A DNA stretch of 64,000 bases from Cavenderia fasciculata (taxonomy: Eukaryota; Evosea; Eumycetozoa; Acytosteliales; Cavenderiaceae), in contig NW_004457624.1 in the NCBI RefSeq assembly GCF_000203815.1, forward strand, positions 1,302,001-1,366,000, given 5' to 3'. A program made the position numbers and the translations under genes. The notes beneath the pieces were generated by a model. It ran no database searches. It saw only the letters and a list, made by a program, of their open reading frames with translations, and was not told the DNA's origin. Below, one piece after another: positions 52,421-63,727 of the stretch (its first letter is position 1; each line of letters opens with the position of its first letter).

Positions 52421-53854
52421 ATGTTAAAGAGATATTATTCCTCTTCTTTAACTAGTCGTATTAGTAGTATAGCATTCAAAAGTATTACAACATCAATATA
52501 CTCAACAACAACAACCTTTACTCCAATCATCATAAACAATAATAATAATAATAATAATGACATAGACAACAACAACTTGTCATCTCCTACATTATGTAGA
52601 TGTTATACATCAATGTCTAAATTTAGAAAACAACCAATGCAAAAGAAGAGTGATCGATACATGTCTCAGTTGGCAGATGATATTGACAAGACCGAAAGAA
52701 AGGAACTAAAGAAAAAGTTAAAGGAAAAGAAAAAGATACCAGTCGATGCTGAAAAGATTATGAACACCTCTTTTATAACATCAGAGGGATCGTCTGAAAA
52801 GGATAAAAAGTTTGAAGATAATATCAAGCGACTGATGATCGAACAGAATGTAGACAATCCATCATTGATTCGTATTCCTGCCGGTTTACTAGACCAACTC
52901 GATTTCAGAGAGAAGCATTCGGCCGATGCACTCAGATTTGCCGATCACTTCTTTTCACATCAATCCAAACTAGTGACAATGGCCATTAAAAAGGATGATT
53001 TCCCATTACATCCATTCCCACAAATAGCTTTCCTCGGTCGTTCCAACGTTGGTAAATCTTCCCTACTCAATGCTCTACTTGGTAATCAATTGGCAAATGT
53101 TTCAAAAACTCCTGTATGTCAATCAATCAATCAAAGTTAATATTTATTAATTAATTCCATTTTTGTTTGTTTTGTTAGGGATGCACACAATCAGTTAATT
53201 TCTATTCAATATGGGATAAATTAATGTTGGTTGATTTACCAGGTTACGGATATTCAAAGGTATCAAAGGATAAGGCTGCAGTTTGGGGTAGAAGTATTTC
53301 TGAGTTTCTCATTACCTCTCCTCATCTCATTAAATTATTCTTGTTGATTGATAGTAGAATAGGATGTCAAAAGAATGATTTAGAAGTTATGAAATTATTA
53401 GATGATCATAGAGTTGCTTTTCAAGTTTGTATACAGAACATATTCAAAACTTTTATTTATTTATTTTAATATTTAATATTTATTTAACTTACTCTCTCTC
53501 TCTTTTTTGATCTTTTAGATTGTATTAACCAAAGTTGACAAGACTACACCAAACGCATTAAAAAGAATTTATAGAACATTAAAGGAAACAATTAATGATA
53601 ATGTCAGTTGTTTACCAAATGTACTACAATGTAGTAGCATTGAAATGAAGGGAATTCAACAGATTAGATCGATTATATTGGATGTTTGTCAATTGAATAA
53701 GGAAACTTTTAGAACGACCCTTCAAGATGATACTCCTCAACTTCCACCACCTCTACCTAAACCAGCTGGAGGTTCTTCATCCTCTACCGGTGAACCAAAA
53801 TTACCACCTCCACTTCCATCATCATTTAAAAAGAATAAACAAACCAAGGAATAA
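52421..53854 (+). CDS. EngB/YihA-family GTPase (GTPBP8-like), probably mitochondrial
   Basis: Exons 52421-53113, 53179-53424 and 53519-53854 give 424 residues. The first 40 residues are rich in Ser, Thr, Arg and Lys with no acid (MLKRYYSSSLTSRISSIAFK), as in a mitochondrial presequence. A basic linker follows, then the GTPase: G1 FLGRSNVGKSSLLNALLG, G2 TPGCTQ, G3 LVDLPGYGYSKV, and G4 LTKVDK. The intron between TP and GCTQ falls exactly in G2. Bacterial EngB assists 50S ribosomal subunit assembly; the eukaryotic relatives act on mitochondrial ribosomes. The C-terminal tail is Pro-rich low complexity. It is convergent with the F-box gene (217 nt). Confidence 0.9.
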
Positions 53855-54071
53855 TAATAATGGCTGACGATGAAGATCAAGTTATATTTTAAAAAAGATA
53901 TATTGGAAAATATGAAAAGAAGTCACTAAAACGATATGTTTGGACTCTTTTCCAATGAATCATTTGATTGATTCAAAGATTGATTTTATTTGGATTTGGA
54001 ACCTTGACTATTATTTACATTGGGTGGGATTAGGGAATTGTCTCCTTCCAAAAAGGTTGGTTGTTGGTTAT

Positions 54072-54249
54072 TTACAAAATAGAAAAGAGTTCTCGAACAT
54101 CATTGGTATCACTATTAGTATTTGAATCGTTGTTGGTATGGCTCATACAACCTCTATATCTACGACCATTATTATTATTATTATTACTATCATTGGAATG
54201 GTTATTATTATTATTATTTTGTGTATTATTATTATTACTATGTTGTTGG

Positions 54250-54284
<35 letters not shown>

Positions 54285-54357
54285 GTTGGAATTATTATTA
54301 TTATTATTATTATTATTATTGCTATTAGTACTATTACCATTATTGTTGTTTGGATCA

Positions 54358-54437
<80 letters not shown>

Positions 54438-55887
54438 TGACATTGAAATTAAATTATTTGAATGATTATTTGTATTTGTATTATTATTATTACTACTACT
54501 ATGATCATAATGATTAATTAAAGGAGTATATCTTAAATATTTACTACGATTTCCACCAACAAATGAACGATCATTTTTCAAATCGACAACTCTAATCAAC
54601 TTGATATTTGGACACTTTTCAATGAAATTGTTGACAAAATCAACCGATAAATGACCGCTACCTGGAGATGTTGGTACGACACTTGCATCACTATTACAAC
54701 TAGCATTGTTATTGGGATTGATGTTGGTGTTGTTTGGGTTTGGTAATATTGAGAACTTTTCAATTTCCGATGCTGATATCTCAAACACTTTGAGATTTGG
54801 TTGATTCTCGATAAAAGATATCATCTGATCCTCTGTAATATAGCCACAAACATAATCTACCTCAATTTTTAATCTTGCCCAAATTGGTCTACAAACTCTT
54901 GTATCTGGTCCATTTCTTAATACTAAATGTTTCATCTTTAACTAAAAGAAGTAAGTAAATAAATATATATGTTAGAGTTTTTTAAATCTTTGAAATAAAT
55001 AAATATTTCTAATGCATACTCTATTAAAATAAGATAAAGATTTATCAGTTAGACATTCTAACCAACCTTCAAATGAAAAGTATTCCAAGTTTGGACATTC
55101 TTGAGTAAGATGATCGACCATTGAATCTTCGAGTTTACGATCACGATGTGAAAATGTTGTAGAGTATTTAATACCTTGACAAGCTGTAAATCGAATGCCA
55201 AGTTCTCGTAGTTGTGATCCAAAAGAGGTTGCTACACTTTCAAAAAGCAGAGGTAAATCTTGATTCCAAACTGATAAATGTAATCCATCCAAGTTGGGAA
55301 GACTATTTCTAAAATGATCCAATGTTGATTTCTCCAAAACTGTAGTAACCAAAAATAATCTTTTCAAATTGATAAATGTTAAAGGTGATGAAAATAATGT
55401 ACCAAATACCTTTTCCAATGATAATGAACTTGTTTTAATTGCTGAACTATAACTAAAAGAGAGATAAAAAGTTAATAAATAAATAAATAAAAAAAGGTTA
55501 TATTCATTTTCTTTTTAGTTACCTTGAATCTAAAAAGTTATGAGTTAATAAACCAATTTCAGATAAATGTTGGAAATGTTCAGTTTTGTGAAACAAATCT
55601 TCTTCCTTTTTAATAGAGTGGGGAAGGTCGATGCAAACTCGGAGTCTAAAGTCATTGATCTTGTTGGTTTGCAAGAGTGAATGGATGGCAGAGAGGGGTG
55701 CCACAGCGCCAATATCTTGGCTAATCAAAGCCAGAGGTTTTTCAAGATCGAGGAAATGACTTTGTTGTTGGATATGATCGCGATGTAATCCATGATTTAT
55801 GGTACATTCTTGTAAAGGTGAAAAAATACCATTTGGATCTCTATCCTTTAAAAATAAAGGTGATGATATTGTTGATGAATGGTATGG

Positions 55888-55949
<62 letters not shown>

Positions 55950-56511
55950 TATTAGTAGTATTTGGTGATATTGGATTAGATGGTACTGTTAAAGTTGATT
56001 GATGTTGATAATTGTGATGTTGTTGAGTATGATGATGATTATGATGATGATGATTTGGTGGTGAAGTTATAAGAGAACCTCCTCCAGTTGATCCGGCCAT
56101 TGTCATCATGTGATGGTGATTCAATAGTAGTGGGGATTGAGGTGGTTCGGATGGAGTGGGATTGTGAAATAATCTAAAGGTGACTCGTTGGATTGGTTGA
56201 GAGTCTTGTAAAAAGCATGATGGTTTGATATGTTCTATCCAGTCTTTTAATCGTTGATATGGTTTCGATGTGTAACACGAATAACATGAACATGGAGCCA
56301 CTGTAATATCCAACTTTTGTATCAAATGTCCAATGGGGAGAAGTGGCACCGATGGAGGTGGGTTGTGCAGTGAAATGAGGCAGTTCTCCAACAACCTATA
56401 CGGTTTCAACAACAGTGTGTTTCTCCAACTAGTACATACCCAAGCACACGAACATCTATTTGGAAATGACAACTGTGAAAATATCATCTCTAATATATCA
56501 ATCGGTAACAT
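54072..56511 (-). CDS. F-box protein with LRR-like region and polyAsn tract
   Basis: Exons 56511-55523, 55452-55020 and 54941-54072 give 763 residues. The F-box sits at the very N-terminus (MLPIDILEMIFSQLSFPNRC, then VCTSWRNTLL), starting at the first ATG of the frame. Ser/His/Asn-rich stretches follow, then a leucine-rich region over exons 2 and 3 (FINLKRLFLVTTVLEKSTLD, NLDGLHLSVWNQDLP, CPNLEYFSFEGW, NLKVFEISASEIEKF, KLIRVVDLKN) that looks like degenerate LRRs of the FBXL type. Near the C-terminus is an Asn tract of about 26 residues and further Asn-rich sequence, encoded by an (ATT)n repeat on the + strand at 54360-54437. It probably gives a substrate receptor of an SCF ubiquitin ligase; the target is unknown. 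Confidence 0.82.
54360..54437. repeat. (ATT)n triplet tract, about 26 units, coding polyAsn
   Basis: Uninterrupted triplets inside exon 3 of the F-box gene; read on the - strand they are AAT (Asn) codons. Likely length-variable. Confidence 0.95.
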
Positions 56512-56697
56512 TAAACTTGGTAAATCAACTAAGTTAGATAGATTCAAAAAAGATGAAAGTTAGTTAAGGTCTTGTTCCATCATCATTGTCTCTTCATCTT
56601 TGCCAAACGAGTGAAAATCACAAAAAAAAGTCGTCGGTCAAACGAGCGATTGAGTCGGCACGTGATTTAAAATAAAGTAAATCTCCCCATTCCTTTT

Positions 56698-57366
56698 CTA
56701 CGTTTTTTGAAAAAACATACCTTCTTGTTGTTGTACTTGTGTTTGAGAAGTAGTTGCAAAAGGGACAATAATTCCTTGTTCTTGAATATCTTGTAGTTCT
56801 TCTCCTTCATCATCTTCTTCTTGTTCATCAATATTTTCATCGGTGAGGTTACTGATGCTTGGAGACATTGGTTTGAAGGGGGATTTGGTCGGGGAATGGT
56901 CATGAAGATGACCGTTATGGACATGTTGTTCGAGTTGAAGTTGGTTCATAAAGGTGTCTGAATGGAGTCGTTTCTTTCCAATATAGTTTGGCGATGACGA
57001 TAAAGGAGAGGATGGACTACTTCCAGTGCCACTGTTGATAGTGATGGTAGGTGGCTCGATTTCCTGGACCAAATGTCTCATTTGTTGTTTGTTGTCAAAT
57101 ATGGATACTCCTCCTCCTACTCTAGTAGTAGCAGCAGCTGGACTACTACCACTACTATAAGTATGCTCGTCTCTCTTTGTACTAGGTGCCATTAAAACTA
57201 TATTTGAAGAATTCTCTGATGAGCATTGTTGTTGTTGTTGGTTTGATGTTGACGATGAATTATCACTTGTTATTGCTGTTGTACCTATATCATGTTGTTG
57301 TTGTTGTTGTAATGGTGAAGGTGAAGGTGATGGTGATGGTGACGATGTAAATGTATCCATATACAT
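56698..57366 (-). CDS. Low-complexity Ser/Gln/Pro-rich protein, unknown function
   Basis: One frame of 222 residues beginning MYMDTFTSSPSPSPSP. It has Gln runs, Ser/Thr/Pro-rich linkers and short less-biased islands: STKRDEHTYSS, QMRHLVQEIEPPTITI, NYIGKKRLHSDTF, and a cluster SPTKSPFKPMSPSISNL with repeated S/T-P sites that would suit proline-directed kinases. An acidic stretch follows. The end (VQQQEGMFFQKT) overlaps a donor-like GGTATGTTTT, so the last residues may be intron and a further exon may exist in the 150 nt before the F-box gene. No domain is recognised; possibly a nuclear or regulatory protein. Confidence 0.5.
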   Translation of the reverse strand: MYMDTFTSSPSPSPSPSPLQQQQQHDIGTTAITSDNSSSTSNQQQQQCSSENSSNIVLMAPSTKRDEHTYSSGSSPAAATTRVGGGVSIFDNKQQMRHLVQEIEPPTITINSGTGSSPSSPLSSSPNYIGKKRLHSDTFMNQLQLEQHVHNGHLHDHSPTKSPFKPMSPSISNLTDENIDEQEEDDEGEELQDIQEQGIIVPFATTSQTQVQQQEGMFFQKT

Positions 57367-58972
57367 ATTATTTCAATTGTATTATAGATAGCACTGTATA
57401 TGGCTAGCTTTAATCTCTCTCTATCTCTGTCTGTGTATTAATTATCTCTTTCTATGTATATATATATCTCAAAGCTAACTCTCTTCTGTTGCTGATATGG
57501 TACTACGATGACCGGTGCTTGCGATTGTTCGTTGTTGCACTCAATATTAATTTGCTTCACAATTTGCCGTAAATTGGAAATGAAAATCGAATTTATAAAA
57601 ATATCTAACAATCCTTTTTTTAAAAACAAAAGAGATGTGGTGGTGTTGGGGGAGGTTAAGCCCGTTCTCTGCTTTTTTTTTTTGATTGATAGGGAAAAAT
57701 ATTGTAATATCTATCTAATAAATAAATAATAAATTAATTAATACTTTTGATACTTTATATATATAATATAATATAATGATTGACAATGTGATTGACGACG
57801 TTGATGATGATAACTATATAGATAGAAAAAAAAAAGAAAAAAAAGGGGGAATCGAAAAGACAGTTGCCTTGTATTGTCTTTGATGGTGGACAGTTTCGAA
57901 CCGCGAATATTGCTAATAACCACGTTGGTGTGCCCACACGACTTGTTTATTAAATGTACGATAAAATATAAAAGAATGAATATTAATATTAATGGTTAAT
58001 AGATATGATATGGATAGGGGGTCGTAGAAATAGTAATAAATTAAATAATATTTTTAACAATGGTTGTATGTGTAGAATAAAGACGACGAAGGGAGATAGA
58101 TAATTAAAAGGGGAGATTAGATTTTCGTTCGTTATAAAATGAATCTTGCCACTCTTGTGTATTGACTGTGACTGTGAGTGTAGTAGTGTATTCTTAGGAA
58201 TGAAATGAGTCTGTTGGTTTGGTTTGGCTTGGGTGTGGTGGGTTGTATGTAGGTTTGGGGGTGATGGAATTGGCGTACGAGTATTATTTTTTTTTTTTGT
58301 CTCTCTCTATCTTTGTTTGTCTGTCTCTCACTCTGAATATATAGTACAATCTAACTGCCGTTGTTGTTGTTGTTGTTGTCTATCTTTAAAGATTAGGAGA
58401 GGAGGGTGGTCTTGTCTATGTCTATCTATCTTTTTATTATTATTAAAAAAAAAAAAAAAGAACAGTTCTTTTTTTATCTTTATTGTCAGAACGAGGAAGT
58501 TGAATTAAATTAATTGCCAGTTTTCTTCCTTTTTTATCCACCCTCTCTTAGGTTTTTTGTTTTTATTTTTTTTACTAAACCCTACCAAGCACTACTATGA
58601 CTGCTAGTTAACTTGGTTTTCAAAAATATGAACTTGCCTATTTATTCTTCATTCATTCAATTCATCATGTCTCTGCTCGTGCATCCCCCTCTCTTTTGTT
58701 GGTTAGTCGTTTCGACGGTATTAAAGAATTCGTCACCTCCTCATTATCTTTTTATCGCTTTTTGTTTGGAGTGTTTTTTCTTCTTTAGAATCGATAAAAA
58801 AAGAGAGATATAGAAAGATAGGGAGATAGAGAAGAGATCAATCAATAATGATAGTAGTCTAGTGCATATCTAGTTAGTCTTTTGCATAAGGGATGACATC
58901 ATCGCGACATGTCTTGAAAGAAAGAAAGCGATATTTATTTTATCGTTTCGTTTTACAAACTCCTTCTTGCAA

Positions 58973-59004
<32 letters not shown>

Positions 59005-59985
59005 CTAGTATCTATCTAAATAATAATGATTGTACCTATCATCAAACCCTTTTGTTTTGATAGGGTGCAATCTTTTTCAGATACAACAACACATCAACTT
59101 GCAGCACTAACCTATGGCTCTAAAAATAGACCTCTAGTTCACTCAACTCTACCCGATGATGGTGTTCTGGTTGAACAAAAATCCATCAACGTAGCGGGAT
59201 TGGCCAAAAGAACAAGAATTCTTACTTCTTCTCCACAACACAGCAGAGTGTTCTACATTTAGTTGAATTGACTGGTCTTGCTCAAACAAATCGCGCATGA
59301 TATGATGGCTGATCATCAGACCCACCACAGAGTCGGGTTGTTTGCATCCTCCCAAACCCAATGCCCTCCCTCTTGTGGGTTGTTCTAGCCATCGTTATAA
59401 TTCATATTGCAAGGTATCGGGCTACTATCCAAAGACGGTCAAAGTGTTTCTGCCTTTGTCGGTTGGAACACACGTAACTGAGGTTGTTTGCATCCTCTCA
59501 TCAAAGTTGTTGGGGAGGGATCATACAAAACAAAGATTATTCCTCCCTCCATCGTTTGTGGGGCTTTCTATCATCACGATATCGTTAGTATGTGTTGATA
59601 GCCACGCCACAACCCACCCTCTGTCCCGCAAAGGAGCATCAAGAAAAAGGCAACCTGACCTAGTGCCAACCTGGTGCCCCCCAAAGTCTAGGTGGTACCT
59701 GCACCCTGATGACTTGCCGAGATAAACCAAAGCCTCCGTTAATATAGGTAAAATCATATACGCACAAGTGCATATATGGATATGTCTCTTGGGTTTCTAT
59801 CAATCATTAAAATCATTCCATTCACAATTAAAAGATACATAAAACCAACCAACACATTAATTCAAAGATCATTGTACAATAATAATAAAAACAAATAATA
59901 ACAAACAACAACAACAACAAACAACAAATACACAACACAACAAACCATACATACTTGTTTACAATATATAGAAATAATAATAATA
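57367..59985. other. Gene-poor region with a GC-richer block
   Basis: About 2.6 kb. From 57367 to 59020 it is simple AT-rich sequence with T runs, (TTG)n at 58357-58380 and 58976-59001, and short repeats; nothing coding is supported. From about 59030 to 59740 base composition changes to roughly 45-50% GC with open stretches on both strands (see the separate entry). From 59760 it returns to A-rich leader-like sequence before the GATA gene. Confidence 0.6.
59030..59740. other. Unidentified GC-rich block, possibly a decayed gene or element
   Basis: This block stands out by composition and by codon-like texture. Open stretches include the + strand at 59056-59262 (HQLAALTYGSKNRPLVHS is typical) and 59342-59725, and the - strand at 59521-59757. 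A 15-nt direct repeat, GTTGTTTGCATCCTC, occurs at about 59338 and 59485, each followed within about 60 nt by a CTCCCTC...TGTGGG sequence. No known domain is recognised in any frame. It could be an old mobile element, a pseudogene or a non-coding RNA gene. Confidence 0.4.
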
Positions 59986-60966
59986 ATGGTAGAGACAACA
60001 AATTATAATTCAGATTGCAATCCAACAACTTCAACAACCATTGTTAAAAGTGTAGGTTATTTAAATAATATTATAATATTCTTTTCTAAAACTCTATCGT
60101 CTCCAAAATTTGTAAACTAACTAAATTATTTGTATTTATTTATTTATTCGACAATGAAGCCAAAAGTCAAAAAGACACCTTCATCATCTAATGTTTCAAA
60201 TGTATCTGGTAGAAAGTGTAAAATGTGTGGAATCACTACGACACCGGAATGGAGAAAGTGGATGTCGTCCTACTACTGCAATGCCTGTGGCATAAGATTG
60301 TCAAAGTTAAAGCCATGTGCCAATAACAACCAAGTAGAGCAAAAACAACTTGTTTCAAGCTCGCCAACTAGACGTTCTCAAACTCAAACTCCTCCTCTAC
60401 CAACTTCTACTACTACTCCTACACCAATTTATTATCAACAACAAGGGCAAGTACACCAACAACAAGTACAAGTACACCAACCACAACCTATTCGCCAACA
60501 ACCTCAACATTATTATATTGGTGTTCCAGTCACCCACCAAAAACCCTCGTCTCCGTCCTACTATGTTCCAGAATTGTCGTCCTCGCCACCCCTCGAGCCA
60601 CAATATTATACTCCATCCACGTCACCCAACCCATGCCAATATTACGTGCCTGCTCAACATCACCATCACCACAAACAACAACATCAACCAACACAACAAC
60701 CTCAACAACAACAACAACCACCACATGGTTATTATTATTATGTGGCAACTCCTCCTAACGGAGCTCCAACAATGATTCAAGAACAATATTATCATAAATC
60801 ATCATCATCACCAAACTCTGTACAAAATCAAGTGTCCCAACAACCACAACCTCAACCTCAACCACATCATCATCATCAACAATTGTATCATGTTCCACAA
60901 AAGAGTGTTTACTCTCAACAACAACAACAAGTATCTTATCATCCAACTGCACATGTAATGTATTCT

Positions 60967-60997
<31 letters not shown>

Positions 60998-61317
60998 ATC
61001 AAACATTTTCTCACCAACATGGAAACAACACATCTGCTGTTCCAATATACAACTCGAACCATATTAAATCAGCAGCGGTCGATTCATTCCATGGCTTTTC
61101 ATTATACTCTAATAATAATAATCAAAATTCAACGACTGTACCATCTCTTTATCAACCCACACCAACCTATTATACCCATTCGATTCCAACATCAACCCAT
61201 ACCTCCCCACTAACAGTAGCAGTAGAATCCAACAAAGATTCTAAAATCAACAACGATAAACACAACAACAAGGAAAAATCATCATTATCCTTTTTACTCA
61301 ACCCCCAGGAACTCTAG
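59986..61317 (+). CDS. GATA-type zinc-finger transcription factor 1
   Basis: Preferred model: exon 1 59986-60051 (22 codons, MVETTNYNSDCNPTTSTTIV...) and exon 2 60160-61317, giving 407 residues; a plain start at the ATG at 60154 is the alternative. The neighbouring GATA gene has the same plan: a 21-codon first exon, a GTAG donor and an intron of about 100 nt. The zinc finger is CKMCGITTTPEWRKW...YYCNACGIRLSK, a C-x2-C-x17-C-x2-C type IV (plant/fungal-like) GATA finger. The rest is Gln/Pro/Tyr/His-rich, and the C-terminus has a LSFLLNPQEL motif similar to IQFLLNNPIP in the second gene. It should bind GATA sites in nuclear DNA. Confidence 0.82.
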
Positions 61318-62585
61318 GGGGACATCAAACACTTTCCATTCTCGGAAACAATCACCAAACCATAATAATAATAAATTATTAAAGAAAGAGTAGTGACGTT
61401 GATGGTTTAAAATATCATTGATTCCACAGACACTTTATACACGATATTATGCAATTGACTTGACTTGTTTACTTTTTTAAGTAATATACTATGAATGAAT
61501 TCATTATCCACTCCTCCCCTTTAATATTATCCCCCCCCCACACACACACACACACACTGTTTGATGTGATTGTGATTATAATCCGAATGCAATACCCCGT
61601 TTATTGGTTGAATTTCAAGATGTCGATTTTTTAATGAATTTACATAAAAAGGCGAGCCAAACTTGTGGGGTGGGGTGATTCTATCGGGAAACCAATGTAT
61701 ATCGCTCAATGAGTTTCTAGACATCGGCAGGTTAGGTGAGCAACTCTATTCTCAACGGTCAAAGGATTGAGCCCTAAGGGCCAAGGTGTCAACGAGATAA
61801 ATCCAAAAATAGGTGATTGATGTCTCCCCGAATCAATTTCGTGAATTGTGGGGGTACTACCTAGGAGTGATCGCAAGGTGGGGTGATTCAGGGGTTCAAA
61901 ATCACCTTTTAAAGAAGTATCCACCCACAATATTGGTTGATGAATCCATTGATCGTGCTGCTGCTGCTTGCCAATTTGAGCAATGAGAATTGGATGGAAG
62001 GAACATATGCAACAAAACAAGGAAGTGCCTCTCCACCACCAAACAATGAAAAGTCAAACAATAGTAGTATCTTCTATTTTTCATGCAAGATAGTGTTTGA
62101 ATCTGGCACTATCAAACAGACCATAAATACAATCACGGGAAACGATATCTTGAATAAATAGTTTTTATTTTTCAGCATTAAGTCTACCTCCTCTCCATAC
62201 CTACGTGTCCAGTTCAACGACAATTGGTGCCAGGTGTGAGGGGAGGGGGTCAAGACAATTGTGTATCTTTTCACCCCCATCAATTTAATGGTCCGCCTAC
62301 CCCCCCACCTCACCCGGGGCGCAATAATTGTTTGATGAGAGGATGCTCGAATGTTGGTTTGAAATCACCACAATTCAATTCTAGGATAAATATAAATAAT
62401 TTATCTTGACTGACTATTACATCATTCTAATACTATCTTTTTTACAACTAATACAAATACTATCCTCTATCATCTATTTATTTAATTTACATTTATTTAT
62501 TCATTCCCTGTAAACTTTACTTTATTTATTTATTTATTTTTTATAATCTAAAATTTTGTTGTAGAAATTCAAAAGACAAAAAGAA
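61318..62585. other. Spacer between GATA genes with a GC-richer block
   Basis: About 1.27 kb. It holds a (CA)n stretch (61540-61557), then about 61560-62350 of mid-GC sequence. Open stretches there are the - strand at 61706-62020 and 61527-61724 and the + strand at 61937-62161, none with a recognised domain. C-rich and G-rich runs occur at 62236-62250 and 62299-62320. It may be an old element or pseudogene. The final 200 nt are T-rich promoter-like sequence for GATA 2. Confidence 0.5.
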
Positions 62586-63245
62586 ATGGCCAAAACCATC
62601 AATGTTAATAATAATAATCGCCCAAATCAAAATAACAATATAGAAATTGTAGAGTATACCCTTTTTTTAAACAAATTCAACTCTATTTTCATATTTCTTA
62701 AATATTAACCTATCCTTTTTTTCTTTCTTTATTTTTTCTTTTATTTTTAGACTAAAAAATCAAGAGGTAGACCAAAAACAATATGTGGAATCAAAAAGTG
62801 CCAGATGTGTAATGCTACTACTACACCAGAATGGAGAAAGGGATTGGGAGGTTGTTACTATTGCAATGCATGTGGTCTTAGACTGGCAAAGCATAGAAAC
62901 GAATTTTCCCACCTAGTTCCATCTTCCACTAGATCACCATCGCCACCATCATCACCTGTATATGAAATGAACCCAAACTCTATCCAATACCCAAATATTA
63001 AAAATAATACCACCACCACCGTTGCTGACATTAACCAATCTTCTTCAGATACAGTACCATCATCTCCACCAACAAATGACCAATCTTTACCATTCTCCAT
63101 TCGTCGTTTGGAACTATCTGATTCAAAAAAACTTCCCTCATCTCTCATCAAGGCATCGATTCAATTTTTACTCAACAATCCAATTCCAGATGAAAAGGAA
63201 AAGGAAAATGGAAATATTAATAATTACAATTGTAAAAGAAGTTAG
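62586..63245 (+). CDS. GATA-type zinc-finger transcription factor 2
   Basis: Exons 62586-62648 and 62751-63245 give 185 residues. The first exon encodes MAKTINVNNNNRPNQNNNIEI; its donor is GTAGAG, less usual than GTATGT, and a GTATAC six bases on would break frame. The second exon opens TKKSRGRPKT, then the finger CQMCNATTTPEWRKG...YYCNACGLRLAKH, and a Ser/Pro/Thr-rich tail with RRLELSDSKKLPSSLIKASIQFLLNNPIP. The finger is clearly paralogous to that of GATA 1 upstream, and both keep a FLLN motif near the C-terminus. It is a compact, probably sequence-specific nuclear regulator. Confidence 0.85.
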
Positions 63246-63331
63246 TTCTTCTTCTTCTTCTTCTTCTTCTTCTTCTTCTTCTTCTTCTTCTTCTTCTTCT
63301 TCTTTTTCTTCTTCTTCTTCATTTCCTCTAC
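63246..63331. repeat. (TTC)n tract just after the GATA 2 stop
   Basis: About 20 TTC units from just beyond the stop codon (TAG), then interrupted TTC to 63331. It lies in the 3' untranslated region. Confidence 0.9.
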
Positions 63332-63727
63332 TTTCCAAAGGTTGATTGATATTAAAATATATTGTTTTCCAGTAGCGATCTATTGATCACAATCCATTTT
63401 CATCCCATTTTTCTCCTATATCATTTTTATGATAGATATAATATACACTTTTACAATCTAACATCCCATCCACACAACAAGCACCACCACCACCACCTCT
63501 TCTCCTCTCCTTCCTTTTTCACCAATCACAAAATTGCAAACTAATGTAAATAATAATCCAAATCTTTTTGTTAAATTATATATAAATAAAAACCATCATA
63601 CCATGATAATTTTCTATTTGTATTGTTTTAGTTTTAGGGTTCTGGTTTTTTGATTAGTTGAGTTGTTTGAGTTGATCCTGTCTGTGTGATAATGTTAAAA
63701 AGTAATAAATAAATAAATAAATATTAT

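Noticed and set aside
57885-57930. TTCGAACC with nearby D-arm-like sequence
   Set aside because: The T-stem does not pair and the span is too short for a tRNA.
60755-61062. Val/Leu-rich - strand frames
   Set aside because: Antisense of the Gln/His-rich region of GATA 1.
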